Assembly: GCF_021531075.1 (NCBI RefSeq) | Contig: NZ_JADYTJ010000018.1 | Span: 1 to 54,001, forward strand | Source: Bacteroides caecigallinarum | Lineage (GTDB): Bacteria > Bacteroidota > Bacteroidia > Bacteroidales > Bacteroidaceae | Direction: 5' to 3' | DNA length: 54,001 nucleotides | Shown here: positions 26,363-35,170 of the stretch, one piece after another | Layout: each line of letters begins with the position of its first letter | Position numbering within the stretch: the stretch's first letter is position 1 | Translations under genes and position numbers: made by a program | Notes under the pieces: model-generated | The model's input: the letters and a program-made list of their open reading frames with translations, nothing else | The model's database searches: none | Told to the model about the DNA's origin: nothing

Positions 26363-28306
26363 ATGATTTCAGTAGAAGGATTAAAAGTTGAGTTTGGAGT
26401 TACTCCTCTGTTTGAGGATGTATCTTACGTGATAAATAAAAAGGACCGTATAGCTTTAGTAGGCAAGAATGGTGCAGGAAAATCTACAATGCTTAAAATT
26501 CTTGCAGGATTGCAGTCGCCCACGGAAGGCGTGGTGGCGGTTCAGCGTGGCATTACAATAGGATATCTGCCTCAGGTTATGGTGTTGAGTGATACCAAGA
26601 CAGTAATGGCAGAGGCTGAAATGGCTTTTGAACATATTTTTGAGTTACAGGATAGTATCACAAAAATGAACCAGGAACTTGCCGACAGGACGGATTACGA
26701 TTCTGAAAGCTACCATGAACTTATAGACCGTTTCACTCATGAAAATGAGAGATTCACTATGATGGGTGGAACAAACTATAAGGCTGAGATTGAACGTACG
26801 CTCACCGGATTGGGATTTTCAAGAACAGATTTTGACAGACCTACATCAGAGTTCAGCGGTGGCTGGAGAATGCGTATTGAACTTGCCAAGTTGCTTTTGC
26901 GCCGTCCGGATGTCCTTTTACTTGACGAGCCTACAAACCACCTTGACATAGAGAGTATACAGTGGCTTGAAAACTTCCTGAAGATGAGTCCTGGAGCAGT
27001 GGTACTTGTCAGCCATGACCGTGCTTTTATCAATAATGTTACCAACAGAACTATAGAGATTTCATGCGGACACATTTACGATTATAAGGTGCCGTATGAT
27101 GAATTCATGATATTGCGTAAGGAACGTCGTGAACAGCAGCTTCGTGCTTACGAAAACCAACAGAAGGAGATAAAGGATACCGAAGATTTTATCGAACGAT
27201 TCAGGTATAAGGCAACCAAGGCCGTTCAGGTTCAGAGCCGTATAAAGCAGCTTGAAAAGATTGTCCCTATTGAAATAGACGATGAGGATACTTCTTCTTT
27301 GAGACTTAAATTCCCTCCTGCCATTCGTTCGGGAAACTATCCTGTGATATGCGAGAATGTAAAGAAAGCATATGGTAATCATGTGGTGTTCCATGATGTT
27401 ACACTTACGATAAACAGAGGCGAAAAGGTAGCCTTTGTGGGAAAGAACGGTGAAGGTAAGTCTACATTGGTGAAGTGTATAATGGATCAGATTCCTTATG
27501 AAGGCAAATTGGTGATAGGGCACAACGTGCAGATAGGGTATTTTGCACAGAACCAGGCACAGTTGCTTGACGAGAATCTGACTGTATTCGATACTATAGA
27601 CCGAGTGGCAAAAGGTGATATCCGTTTGAAAATACGTGATATTCTGGGAGCATTTATGTTTGGTGGTGAAGCATCCGACAAAAAAGTTAAAGTGCTTTCG
27701 GGAGGAGAGCGTAGCCGTCTGGCAATGATAAAACTTTTGCTTGAACCAGTAAACTTCCTTATACTGGACGAACCTACCAATCATCTGGACATGCGCTCTA
27801 AGGATGTACTGAAAGAAGCAATCAAGGAGTTCGACGGAACAGTGATTGTGGTGTCTCACGACCGTGAGTTTCTGGACGGACTTGTAACCAAAGTGTATGA
27901 GTTTGGTGGTGGACTGGTGAAAGAACATATAGGAGGTATATACGATTTCCTTCAGAAAAAGAAGATGGAAAGCCTTAATGAACTACATCTCTCACAGTCG
28001 CCAACAGCTTCATCGCAGAAAAAAGATGTACAGCAGACGGTTCAGTCGGAAAGCAAGCTCTCTTATGAAGCCCAAAAGGAATTGAACAAGAAAATCAAGA
28101 AACTAGAGAAACATGCAGCCGATTGTGAAGACAGAATATCAAAGATTGAAATACAGATATCGCAGTTGGAAGAGAAAATGGCAACTCCCGAGGGTGCTGC
28201 AGATATGAAACTTTATGAGCAGCATCAGGAACTGAAGAATCAGATTTCGCAGATAGAGGAGGAGTGGGAAGCAGCTCTGATGGAAATAGAGGAACTTAAT
28301 TCATAA
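26363..28306 (+). CDS. ABC-F family ATPase (Uup/EttA-type ribosome-associated)
   Basis: A 647-aa protein with two ABC ATPase domains and no membrane segment, the ABC-F layout of translation factors that act on stalled ribosomes. Domain 1 (about residues 1-250) has Walker A GKNGAGKST, signature FSGGWRMRIELAKLL and Walker B VLLLDEPTNHLD. Domain 2 (about 325-535) has GKNGEGKST, LSGGERSRLAMIKLL and LILDEPTNHLD. Between them is the basic linker with RYKATKAVQVQSRIKQLEKI. A C-terminal coiled coil (about 560-645) resembles Uup. It could also give antibiotic protection, but nothing here shows that. Confidence 0.93.
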   Translation: MISVEGLKVEFGVTPLFEDVSYVINKKDRIALVGKNGAGKSTMLKILAGLQSPTEGVVAVQRGITIGYLPQVMVLSDTKTVMAEAEMAFEHIFELQDSITKMNQELADRTDYDSESYHELIDRFTHENERFTMMGGTNYKAEIERTLTGLGFSRTDFDRPTSEFSGGWRMRIELAKLLLRRPDVLLLDEPTNHLDIESIQWLENFLKMSPGAVVLVSHDRAFINNVTNRTIEISCGHIYDYKVPYDEFMILRKERREQQLRAYENQQKEIKDTEDFIERFRYKATKAVQVQSRIKQLEKIVPIEIDDEDTSSLRLKFPPAIRSGNYPVICENVKKAYGNHVVFHDVTLTINRGEKVAFVGKNGEGKSTLVKCIMDQIPYEGKLVIGHNVQIGYFAQNQAQLLDENLTVFDTIDRVAKGDIRLKIRDILGAFMFGGEASDKKVKVLSGGERSRLAMIKLLLEPVNFLILDEPTNHLDMRSKDVLKEAIKEFDGTVIVVSHDREFLDGLVTKVYEFGGGLVKEHIGGIYDFLQKKKMESLNELHLSQSPTASSQKKDVQQTVQSESKLSYEAQKELNKKIKKLEKHAADCEDRISKIEIQISQLEEKMATPEGAADMKLYEQHQELKNQISQIEEEWEAALMEIEELNS

Positions 28307-28366
28307 CAGCGGGGCTTCTTGCAAACTCATAAACTTAAAAACTAACAAACTAAATAATATCAATTT

Positions 28367-30403
28367 ATGAAAACTAAACATTGTATTGCTTTTGCAGCAT
28401 TGGCTGTGGCCGCACTGTCCGGATGTGCCGGCCAGAAAGAAGCAAAGGTTAGTACAGGTATAAACCTTGCCAACCTTGACACAACAGCAGTTCCGGGAAA
28501 CGATTTCTTCCGTTTTGCATGTGGTGGTTTTAACGATTCTCATCCGCTTACAGCAGAATATTCTCGCTATGGTGCATTCGAAATGCTAATCGAGGACAAT
28601 CAGAAACAGCTGAAGGAAATGATTGCAGGATTTGCTTCAAAAGAAAATCCTGCAGGAAGTCAGGGACAGAAGATTGGAGATTTGTATAATCTTGCAATGG
28701 ATAGCGTTAAGCTTAATGCAGACGGTATAACTCCTATCAAACCAATGCTTGACAGAATAGCTGCAATATCAGACAAGAACCAGATAATGCAGATTAAGGC
28801 AGAAATGTTCAATAACGGTATCGGTACATATTTCAGCAATTATGTTTACGGTGACCCGAAGAACAGCACTTTGAATATTTTCCAGATTGCGCAGGGAGGT
28901 ATTAACCTTGGAGAAAAGGAATACTATCTTGATACTGACGAAAGTACAACCGCTATCCGTGAACAGTACAAACTGTATATCACTAAGCTTTTCACATTGG
29001 CTGGTTTCTCAGAAGATGAGGCTAAGCAGAAGATGGCTGACGTAATGGAAGTGGAAACTGCTATTGCAAAAGCTTCTTACAGTGCTGTAGAACGCCGTAA
29101 TCCAGAGGCTAACTACCATAAAATGTCATACGATGAACTGAAGAAGACATTCCCTGGCATAGACTGGGATGCTTATCTCAAGGCTTTGGGAGTAGAAGGT
29201 GTGACAGAACTTAATGTAGAGCAGATAGAGCCTATCAAGGAAGTGGAAAAACTTATAAACACTTTGCCTCTTTCACGTCATATCTCTTATCTGCAGTATA
29301 ATCTTCTTGATGCTGCAGCCAGCTATCTTAGCGATGATTTCGTAGCTGCAAGATTCGATTTTTATGGCAAGGTATTGTCTGGACGTCAGGCAAACCAGCC
29401 ACGCTGGAAACGTGCCGTAAACTCTGTGAACGGAATGTTGGGCGAGATAGTTGGACAGATGTATGTAGAGAAATACTTCCCTGCAGCAGCCAAAGAACGT
29501 ATGGTGACATTGGTTAAGAACCTGCAGACAGCACTTGGCGAACGTATCCAGGCTCAGGAATGGATGAGCGACAGCACTAAGGTGAGAGCTATGGAAAAAC
29601 TTTCTACATTCCACGTAAAAGTAGGTTACCCTGACAAATGGAAAGATTATTCAGATCTCAACATTGAGAAAGATTCATACTGGGCAAACGTATGCCGTGC
29701 TGCACAGTGGGGTACAAAAGATATGTTCAGTCGTATCGGTAAGCCGGTAGACAAGGATGAATGGCTGATGAGTCCTCAGACTGTAAATGCTTATTACAAT
29801 CCTCAGACAAACGAAATCTGTTTCCCTGCTGCTATTCTTCAGTATCCGTTCTTCGATATGAATGCTGATGATGCTTTCAACTATGGTGCTATCGGTGTGG
29901 TAATCGGTCATGAAATGACTCACGGATTCGATGACCAGGGACGTCAGTACGACAAGGACGGTAATCTGAAAGACTGGTGGGCAGAAGGTGACGGCGACCG
30001 TTTCAATGAACGTACAAAAGTTATGGTTGACTTCTTCAACAACATTGAAGTTCTTCCTGGATTGAAAGCTAACGGACAGCTGACTTTGGGTGAAAACATT
30101 GCCGACCACGGAGGCTTGAATGTTTCTTATCTTGCATTCAAGAATGCTACTAAGAACAATCCTCTTCCTGAAGAAGACGGATTTACAGCCGACCAGCGTT
30201 TCTTCATTGCTTATGCAACACTTTGGGCAGGCAATATCCGTGAAGAAGAAATTCGTTCTCGTACTAAGTCGGACCCTCACTCACTTGGCGAATGGCGTGT
30301 GAACGGTGCTCTTCCACACGTAGATGCATGGTACGAAGCATTCGGAATTACTGAAAAGGATTCTATGTATCTGGCACCTGAAAACCGTTGTAGAGTTTGG
30401 TAA
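28367..30403 (+). CDS. M13 family metallopeptidase, PepO-like lipoprotein
   Basis: Neprilysin-type zinc endopeptidase of 678 aa. The start is a lipoprotein signal with lipobox LSGC (C20), so the mature enzyme is membrane-anchored outside the cytoplasm. The zinc motif HEMTH starts at residue 515 (VIGHEMTHGFDDQG). The third-ligand region ENIADHGGL, the substrate-binding VNAYYNPQTNEICFPAAILQ and the C-terminal CRVW ending are all family marks. It probably degrades peptides in the periplasm or at the cell surface. It has its own transcription end, with a terminator 18 bp after the stop codon. Confidence 0.94.
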   Translation: MKTKHCIAFAALAVAALSGCAGQKEAKVSTGINLANLDTTAVPGNDFFRFACGGFNDSHPLTAEYSRYGAFEMLIEDNQKQLKEMIAGFASKENPAGSQGQKIGDLYNLAMDSVKLNADGITPIKPMLDRIAAISDKNQIMQIKAEMFNNGIGTYFSNYVYGDPKNSTLNIFQIAQGGINLGEKEYYLDTDESTTAIREQYKLYITKLFTLAGFSEDEAKQKMADVMEVETAIAKASYSAVERRNPEANYHKMSYDELKKTFPGIDWDAYLKALGVEGVTELNVEQIEPIKEVEKLINTLPLSRHISYLQYNLLDAAASYLSDDFVAARFDFYGKVLSGRQANQPRWKRAVNSVNGMLGEIVGQMYVEKYFPAAAKERMVTLVKNLQTALGERIQAQEWMSDSTKVRAMEKLSTFHVKVGYPDKWKDYSDLNIEKDSYWANVCRAAQWGTKDMFSRIGKPVDKDEWLMSPQTVNAYYNPQTNEICFPAAILQYPFFDMNADDAFNYGAIGVVIGHEMTHGFDDQGRQYDKDGNLKDWWAEGDGDRFNERTKVMVDFFNNIEVLPGLKANGQLTLGENIADHGGLNVSYLAFKNATKNNPLPEEDGFTADQRFFIAYATLWAGNIREEEIRSRTKSDPHSLGEWRVNGALPHVDAWYEAFGITEKDSMYLAPENRCRVW

Positions 30404-30420
30404 ATATTTGCCTATAGCAT

Positions 30421-30464
30421 AAAAAATCCGTTTGTGGTTGTATGGCCGCAAACGGATTTTTTAT
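30421..30464. terminator. Bidirectional terminator of the M13 peptidase and lysO genes
   Basis: Stem AAAAAATCCGTTTG / CAAACGGATTTTTT with flanking A and T runs, between convergent genes. Confidence 0.88.
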
Positions 30465-30465
30465 G

Positions 30466-31065
30466 TTATATAGAGCAGAAAAATGTAACCAGGAATGGTA
30501 CGCTGAAATCTACAACAAATCCATGAAAGATTGAAATAACTACGAACTCTTGACCGCTGTATCGGGTGATGATGGGCAATGTGGTGTCCATAGTAGTTGC
30601 GCCTCCTGATGATATCGGGGCAAGATTGCCGAAAATCTTAACCAGTACCGGAGCCGCCACAAGTGTAATTATTTCTCTCATAATGTTTGACAATAAAGCT
30701 ATAGTTCCCAACTCTGCTCCTTTATATTCTGTTATAAAAATACTGGATAGAGAGTAATATCCGAATCCGCTTCCCACTGCCATACATTCGGCTATGCTTC
30801 TGTTTGGAACAACAATACTGGCCAGTGCTGTGCCTGCCAAAGTTCCAACAATTGTCATTATGGGTAGCATTACCAGTCTTGGATTTAGCGAACGGAAGTT
30901 CTTGATGGTTTGTGAATCGTTACCAATGCTAAGACCTACACAAAACATAAGTGCGCATAATGCATAGAAACTGATGTCGGAGCATTCCTCACCGGGAACT
31001 ATATTAAATAACCCTGAAAGGCATCCCAAGATGAAGAAACCTACTATAATCAAACTTCCTTTCAT
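30466..31065 (-). CDS. lysO: LysO-type lysine exporter, C-terminal part (separate gene)
   Basis: A 199-aa membrane protein matching the larger C-terminal portion of LysO/YbjE (DUF340), an L-lysine exporter. Several hydrophobic helices are visible, with the conserved stretches FYALCALMFCVGLSIGND, AECMAVGSGFGYYSLSSIFI and APISSGGATTMDTTLPII. I set the start at 31065 (MKGSLIIVGF) because this ATG overlaps the upstream gene's stop codon as ATGA. The two genes together correspond to one E. coli LysO of about 300 aa. Function as one transporter from two chains is inferred. Confidence 0.85.
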   Translation of the reverse strand: MKGSLIIVGFFILGCLSGLFNIVPGEECSDISFYALCALMFCVGLSIGNDSQTIKNFRSLNPRLVMLPIMTIVGTLAGTALASIVVPNRSIAECMAVGSGFGYYSLSSIFITEYKGAELGTIALLSNIMREIITLVAAPVLVKIFGNLAPISSGGATTMDTTLPIITRYSGQEFVVISIFHGFVVDFSVPFLVTFFCSI

Positions 31066-31340
31066 ATTTTGCCTCCCTTTTTGCTTTTGTATAAGGCATA
31101 CCACAAAGCCCACGCTGCAATACAACTTCCGGTCACGGCGAATACTGTAATGATGGCTGCATCTAATCCCAGATTTGCAATGCCTTCGGTTATCTGTTTG
31201 TTACTTCCCACTTCTGTTCCCAAAATGTAGAGTAATACCCATATCAGAACCGTAATGGCTTTGCTTATAAATGGTATTTTTTTCTTTATGGAGTATCCGG
31301 TAAGAATTCCGGCTAACATAAGGAGTATGACGGTAAACAT
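31062..31340 (-). CDS. lysO: LysO-type lysine exporter, N-terminal part (separate gene)
   Basis: A 92-aa protein with about three hydrophobic helices (residues 1-18, 26-45 and 57-80), matching the N-terminal part of LysO. It includes AGILTGYSIKKKIPFISKAI and LLYILGTEVGSNKQI, the latter resembling a transport-core segment. Its stop codon overlaps the start of the C-terminal gene by 4 bp, so the two chains are made in a coupled way. A TACTTTTG -7 element lies upstream on the minus strand at 31381-31388. Confidence 0.83.
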   Translation of the reverse strand: MFTVILLMLAGILTGYSIKKKIPFISKAITVLIWVLLYILGTEVGSNKQITEGIANLGLDAAIITVFAVTGSCIAAWALWYALYKSKKGGKI

Positions 31341-31380
31341 ATATTCTTTATTAAAATGTTTGGTTTATATTATTGTTCGG

Positions 31381-31388
31381 CAAAAGTA
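31381..31388 (-). promoter_or_regulatory. -7 promoter element of the lysO genes
   Basis: TACTTTTG on the minus strand fits TAnnTTTG, about 40 bp before the first lysO start codon. The -33 element is unclear. Confidence 0.5.
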
Positions 31389-31500
31389 GTCATATTATTT
31401 TATATATCTTGCCGATTGGTGATTTTACAGCTGTTTTTATCCAGATTAAATAAATGTTTAAAATCAGGTATGATTGTTTAATAAAAGTGTATAGTATGTA

Positions 31501-31522
31501 AATCATGTTATAAAACATGATT
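31501..31522. repeat. 22-bp inverted repeat upstream of a promoter
   Basis: AATCATGTT and AACATGATT, a perfect 9-bp inverted repeat around a 4-bp spacer. It ends 14 bp before the -33 box of the promoter at 31537. The position suits an activator site, but this is untested. Confidence 0.6.
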
Positions 31523-31536
31523 ATGGTGATATAATA

Positions 31537-31568
31537 TTTGCAGATTCAATAAAAGTCATTACCTTTGC
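31537..31568 (+). promoter_or_regulatory. Near-consensus promoter with no downstream gene
   Basis: TTTG (31537-31540), a 19-bp spacer and TACCTTTGC (31560-31568). Both boxes and the spacing agree with the Bacteroides consensus. No plus-strand gene follows until 33023. Confidence 0.75.
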
Positions 31569-31573
31569 ACTGT

Positions 31574-31636
31574 GTTTTTCATAGTATTAGATTTAAGGTT
31601 AATAAAGGTTGGAGTACAGCGGTACTCCTTTTTTTA
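31574..31636 (+). ncRNA. Candidate small RNA of about 60 nt
   Basis: A near-consensus promoter (31537-31568) is followed about 45 bp later by a perfect intrinsic terminator (GGAGTAC-AGCG-GTACTCC then seven T). No open frame of useful length lies between them and no gene follows on the plus strand, so the expected product is a discrete RNA of about 60 nt. The transcription start is estimated from the usual distance to the -7 box. No known RNA family is recognised. Confidence 0.6.
31611..31635 (+). terminator. Intrinsic terminator of the candidate small RNA
   Basis: Perfect 7-bp stem GGAGTAC/GTACTCC, AGCG tetraloop, then a run of seven T. Confidence 0.85.
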
Positions 31637-31646
31637 TGCCCATAAT

Positions 31647-31730
31647 TCAAGGTGTACGATTTTTGAATAAAACGTCAAGACGTTTTAATCAAAACGACAG
31701 GACATTTTATGTAAAACGTCAGGTCATTTT
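31647..31730. repeat. 11-bp-period array 3: AAAACGT / ACGTTTT words
   Basis: Six clear 7-bp words at an exact 11-bp step: AAAACGT, ACGTTTT, AAAACGA, ACATTTT, AAAACGT and TCATTTT, with spacers CAAG, AATC, CAGG, ATGT, CAGG. Word and reverse complement alternate, giving 22-bp palindromic units starting at 31669, 31691 and 31713. Two weaker in-phase words upstream (TCAAGGT, GATTTTT) would complete eight words and 84 bp. It is non-coding, between the candidate small RNA and the asd terminator. Confidence 0.82.
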
Positions 31731-31762
31731 TTTATGATTACTTTGTTGTGTTTTTATATATA

Positions 31763-31803
31763 AAAAAACGGAGATCCCAATAGGTTAGGAATCTCCGTTT
31801 TTT
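31763..31803 (-). terminator. Intrinsic terminator of asd
   Basis: Stem AAAAAACGGAGAT / ATCTCCGTTTTTT around a loop that also contains CCC...GG. It lies 28 bp after the asd stop codon and is flanked by A and T runs on both sides. Confidence 0.88.
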
Positions 31804-31830
31804 GTCTAATTAAATATTACTGTTGAAGAA

Positions 31831-32841
31831 TTATCCAATGTTTTTTACTTTGATAAGATATTCAGCAATCTGAACTGCGTTAAGTGCAGCACCTTTCTTT
31901 ATCTGGTCGCCTACAATCCAGAATGTAAGACCGTTTTCGTCTGCCAAATCCTTACGTATACGTCCCACATAAACAGGGTCTTTGCCGGCTAGGAACAAAG
32001 GCATAGGGTATTCTTTTTCGGCAGGATTATCCATCAGAACAAGTCCTTCGCCCTTTGAGAATGCTTCGCGAGCTTCTTCTACTGATACTGGACGTTCTGT
32101 TTCAATCCAGATGCTTTCTGAGTGTGAACGAAGGGCAGGAACACGAACACAAGTTGCACTTACCTTAACGTCTGAGTGCATGATTTTACGTGTTTCGTTG
32201 TACATCTTCATTTCTTCCTTAGTATAACCGTTTTCAGTGAATACGTCAATCTGAGGGATGAGGTTGAATGCTAGCTGATAAGCGAATTTTTCAACTGTTA
32301 CAGGCTCGTTGGCCAATACCTGACGATACTGTTCGTAAAGTTCGTCCATAGCTGCTGCACCTGCACCGCTGGCAGCCTGGTATGTTGATACGTGGACGCG
32401 TTTTATATGTGTAAGGTTTTCTATGGCTTTTAGTGCCACAACCATCTGTATGGTTGTGCAGTTTGGATTTGCTATAATGCCACGTGGGCGGTCTAATGCA
32501 TCTGCGGCATTGACTTCCGGAACTACCAGTGGAATATCGTTATCCATACGGAAAGCACTGGAATTGTCTATCATGACAGCTCCGTACTTGGTTATTGTTT
32601 CCGCAAATTCTTTCGAAGTACCGGCTCCGGCGGAGGTAAAGGCTATGTCAACACCCTTAAAATCATCGTTGTGCTGCAGAAGTTTGACTTCTATTTCTTT
32701 TCCACGGAATGTGTATTTTCGTCCTGCACTACGTGAGGAACCGAACAAAACTAATTCATCTAAAGGAAAATCTCTTTCTTCGAGCACTCTCAGGAACTCT
32801 TGTCCTACGGCTCCGCTCGCACCAACAATTGCTACTTTCAT
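31831..32841 (-). CDS. asd: Aspartate-semialdehyde dehydrogenase
   Basis: Reduces aspartyl phosphate to aspartate semialdehyde, the branch point to lysine/diaminopimelate, threonine and methionine. The NADP-binding [14 protein letters not shown] is at residues 7-20. The catalytic cysteine is C128 in [15 protein letters not shown], and the active-site [11 protein letters not shown] is present. Length 336 aa is normal for the shorter non-enterobacterial type. It is a single-gene unit with its own terminator and a TATTTTTGC promoter element on the minus strand near 32932-32940. The lysine exporter genes downstream are a suggestive neighbour. Confidence 0.96.
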   Translation of the reverse strand: MKVAIVGASGAVGQEFLRVLEERDFPLDELVLFGSSRSAGRKYTFRGKEIEVKLLQHNDDFKGVDIAFTSAGAGTSKEFAETITKYGAVMIDNSSAFRMDNDIPLVVPEVNAADALDRPRGIIANPNCTTIQMVVALKAIENLTHIKRVHVSTYQAASGAGAAAMDELYEQYRQVLANEPVTVEKFAYQLAFNLIPQIDVFTENGYTKEEMKMYNETRKIMHSDVKVSATCVRVPALRSHSESIWIETERPVSVEEAREAFSKGEGLVLMDNPAEKEYPMPLFLAGKDPVYVGRIRKDLADENGLTFWIVGDQIKKGAALNAVQIAEYLIKVKNIG

Positions 32842-32961
32842 GTCTTTATAAATCTATTAAGTTAATATTTCCCTAACTATTATATATTCGTAAATTTTAG
32901 TCGTATTGTATCGTTTGTTATTATTTAGACTGCAAAAATAAAACATTCTGACTGATAAATA

Positions 32962-32991
32962 TTGAAACTCGGAATTTTTTTTCTATTTTTG
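32962..32991 (+). promoter_or_regulatory. Promoter of the antiporter gene
   Basis: ATTG box (ending at 32964), a 19-bp spacer and TATTTTTG (32984-32991), 31 bp before the antiporter start codon. It lies just downstream of the divergent asd -7 element. Confidence 0.6.
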
Positions 32992-33022
32992 TTCAATAAA
33001 TGAAAAATTACGATACGAATTT

Positions 33023-35170
33023 ATGACAGATTTGCTCAATTTACTAGACCTTGATTTTCATTTCCCCATAACAGACCCGACGTGGATTTTCTTTTTGGTG
33101 CTGGTAATCATATTGCTTGCTCCTATTATCTTAGAAAAACTGCATATTCCGCACATCATAGGAATGATATTGGCCGGAGTCGTTATCGGTGAGCATGGAT
33201 TTAATATCCTGGCGCGCGACAGCAGCTTTGAACTGTTCGGGAAAGTAGGACTGTATTATATCATGTTCCTTGCCGGTCTGGAAATGAATATGGAGGACTT
33301 CAAGAGCATACGTGGAAAAGCGATGGTATTGGGGTTGTTGGCCTTCGTCATTCCGTTGGGCATCGGTTTTTGGACCAATGTAAACATCTTGGGCTATGGA
33401 GTCGTCTCTTCGGTATTGCTTGCCAGTATGTATGCGTCGCATACTCTTATCGCTTACCCCATTGTCATCCGTTACGGCATAAACCGCCATCGGGCTGTAG
33501 GTATCGCGGTAGGGGGTACGGCGGTGACAGATACCCTTACTTTGCTTGTGTTGGCAGTCATCGGCGGCCTGTATAAAGGCGAGACTTCGGATATGTTCTG
33601 GGTATGGCTGGTGTTGAAAGTGTTAGTGCTTGGAGCCATCATTATGTACACTTTCCCGCCTATAGCCCGCTGGTTCTTCCGCCGTTATAGTGACAATGTG
33701 GTGCAATATATTTTTGTCATGGCGATGGTGTTCCTTGGTGCCGGACTGATGGAAATCGTTGGCATGGAAGGTATATTGGGAGCGTTCTTGGCCGGATTGG
33801 TATTGAACCGTTTGATTCCTCACGTGTCACCGCTGATGAATCATTTGGAGTTTGTGGGTAACGCGTTGTTCATCCCTTATTTCCTTATAGGTGTCGGCAT
33901 GCTGATAAACGTAAACGTGTTGTTCGGGCATATAGATTCTATAAAGGTAGCTTCTGTGATGATTGTGGTGGCATTGGTCGGGAAATGGATAGCTTCGTGG
34001 TTGACTCAGAAGATTTTCCGGATGCGTGCCGTGGAGCGTGAGTTGATGTTCGGGCTGAGCAACGCGCAGGCGGCGGCCACTCTGGCGGCGGTATTGGTGG
34101 GTTACGACATTATCCTTCCCTCCGGTGAGCGGCTGTTGAACGAAGATGTGTTGAACGGGACGATTTTGCTTATATTGGTGACATGTGTTGTCAGTTCGTT
34201 CATTACCGAACACACGGCCAAGCAGATTGCCACGAGCGACGATGTAGGCTTGGATGAAGGCAAAGAGCATGAAAAAGAGCGTTTCCTGGTTCCTATAGCT
34301 AATCCGGAAACTTTGGAAAGCTTGATGAGTTTGGCGTTGGTCTTGCGCAACGAAAAGATAAGCGACAATTTGGTTGCGCTTAGTGTCATCAACGACAACA
34401 ACGATTCGGTGAAGCAGGAAATGCGAAGCAAGCGTAACTTGGAGCGGGCGGCCCAGATAGCAGCGTCAACCAATGTGCGGATGAAGACTGTTAGCCGTTT
34501 TGATTTGAACATAACAACAGGCATTCTTCATACGGCAAAGGAATGTGATGCGACTGACATTATCATAGGTTTGCATTATAAGGCGAGCATCGTTGACTCT
34601 TTTTTCGGTAACATGACAGAGAATTTGTTGAAGAATACATATTTGCAAGTGATGATTGTGCGTTTCCTGATACCTGTCAATACGTTGCGCCGAATAATTG
34701 TGGCGGTGCCTCCAAAAGCCGAGTTCGAGCACGGTTTTACCAGATGGATAACATATATGTGCCGTTTGAGCAGCCAGCTTGGGTGCAGGGTGCATTTTTA
34801 TGCTCCTTTGCGTACTTTGGGATACATCAGCGGTTTTATACAAAAGAAATTCAAGGACACGCGCACCGTTTATTCCGAACTTGAGAATTGGGAAGACTTG
34901 TTGTTGTTGACCGGGCAGGTTAATTACGACCATCTGCTGGTTATTGTAAGTGCGAGGTGCGGGTCTATTTCTTACGATTCTTCTTTCGAGAAACTTCCGA
35001 CGCAGGTCTCCAAATATTTCAATAACAACAGCATCATGCTGCTCTATCCTGAACAAAAAGGCGATCCTAACGAGAGTCTTTCTTTCTCCGACCCGCACGG
35101 ATGGGCAGAGACGCAATATTATGATAAAGTAGGTAATTGGATTTATAAATGGTTCAAAAAGAATTCGTAA
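33023..35170 (+). CDS. CPA2-type cation:proton antiporter with universal-stress-like C-terminal region
   Basis: A 715-aa inner-membrane Na+(K+)/H+ exchanger. Residues about 20-405 hold roughly 12 membrane helices, with family stretches LHIPHIIGMILAGVVIGEHG, YYIMFLAGLEMNMEDF and GAFLAGLVLNRLIPHVSPL. The part after about 415 is cytoplasmic and resembles tandem universal-stress-protein folds (for example ATDIIIGLHYKASIVDSFFG and LLKNTYLQVMIVRF). Bases look richer in G+C, especially at third positions, than the flanking genes. The end overlaps tcdA by 22 bp. The transported cation cannot be read from sequence. Confidence 0.9.
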   Translation: MTDLLNLLDLDFHFPITDPTWIFFLVLVIILLAPIILEKLHIPHIIGMILAGVVIGEHGFNILARDSSFELFGKVGLYYIMFLAGLEMNMEDFKSIRGKAMVLGLLAFVIPLGIGFWTNVNILGYGVVSSVLLASMYASHTLIAYPIVIRYGINRHRAVGIAVGGTAVTDTLTLLVLAVIGGLYKGETSDMFWVWLVLKVLVLGAIIMYTFPPIARWFFRRYSDNVVQYIFVMAMVFLGAGLMEIVGMEGILGAFLAGLVLNRLIPHVSPLMNHLEFVGNALFIPYFLIGVGMLINVNVLFGHIDSIKVASVMIVVALVGKWIASWLTQKIFRMRAVERELMFGLSNAQAAATLAAVLVGYDIILPSGERLLNEDVLNGTILLILVTCVVSSFITEHTAKQIATSDDVGLDEGKEHEKERFLVPIANPETLESLMSLALVLRNEKISDNLVALSVINDNNDSVKQEMRSKRNLERAAQIAASTNVRMKTVSRFDLNITTGILHTAKECDATDIIIGLHYKASIVDSFFGNMTENLLKNTYLQVMIVRFLIPVNTLRRIIVAVPPKAEFEHGFTRWITYMCRLSSQLGCRVHFYAPLRTLGYISGFIQKKFKDTRTVYSELENWEDLLLLTGQVNYDHLLVIVSARCGSISYDSSFEKLPTQVSKYFNNNSIMLLYPEQKGDPNESLSFSDPHGWAETQYYDKVGNWIYKWFKKNS

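Noticed and set aside
27062..27928. 288-aa open frame on the minus strand
   Set aside because: It is antisense to the second ATPase domain of the ABC-F gene and has the low-quality composition of a shadow frame.
30466..31340. Frameshifted pseudogene of lysO
   Set aside because: Both parts have their own start codons with a 4-bp ATGA overlap and intact hydrophobic segments, which fits a stable two-gene arrangement better than decay.
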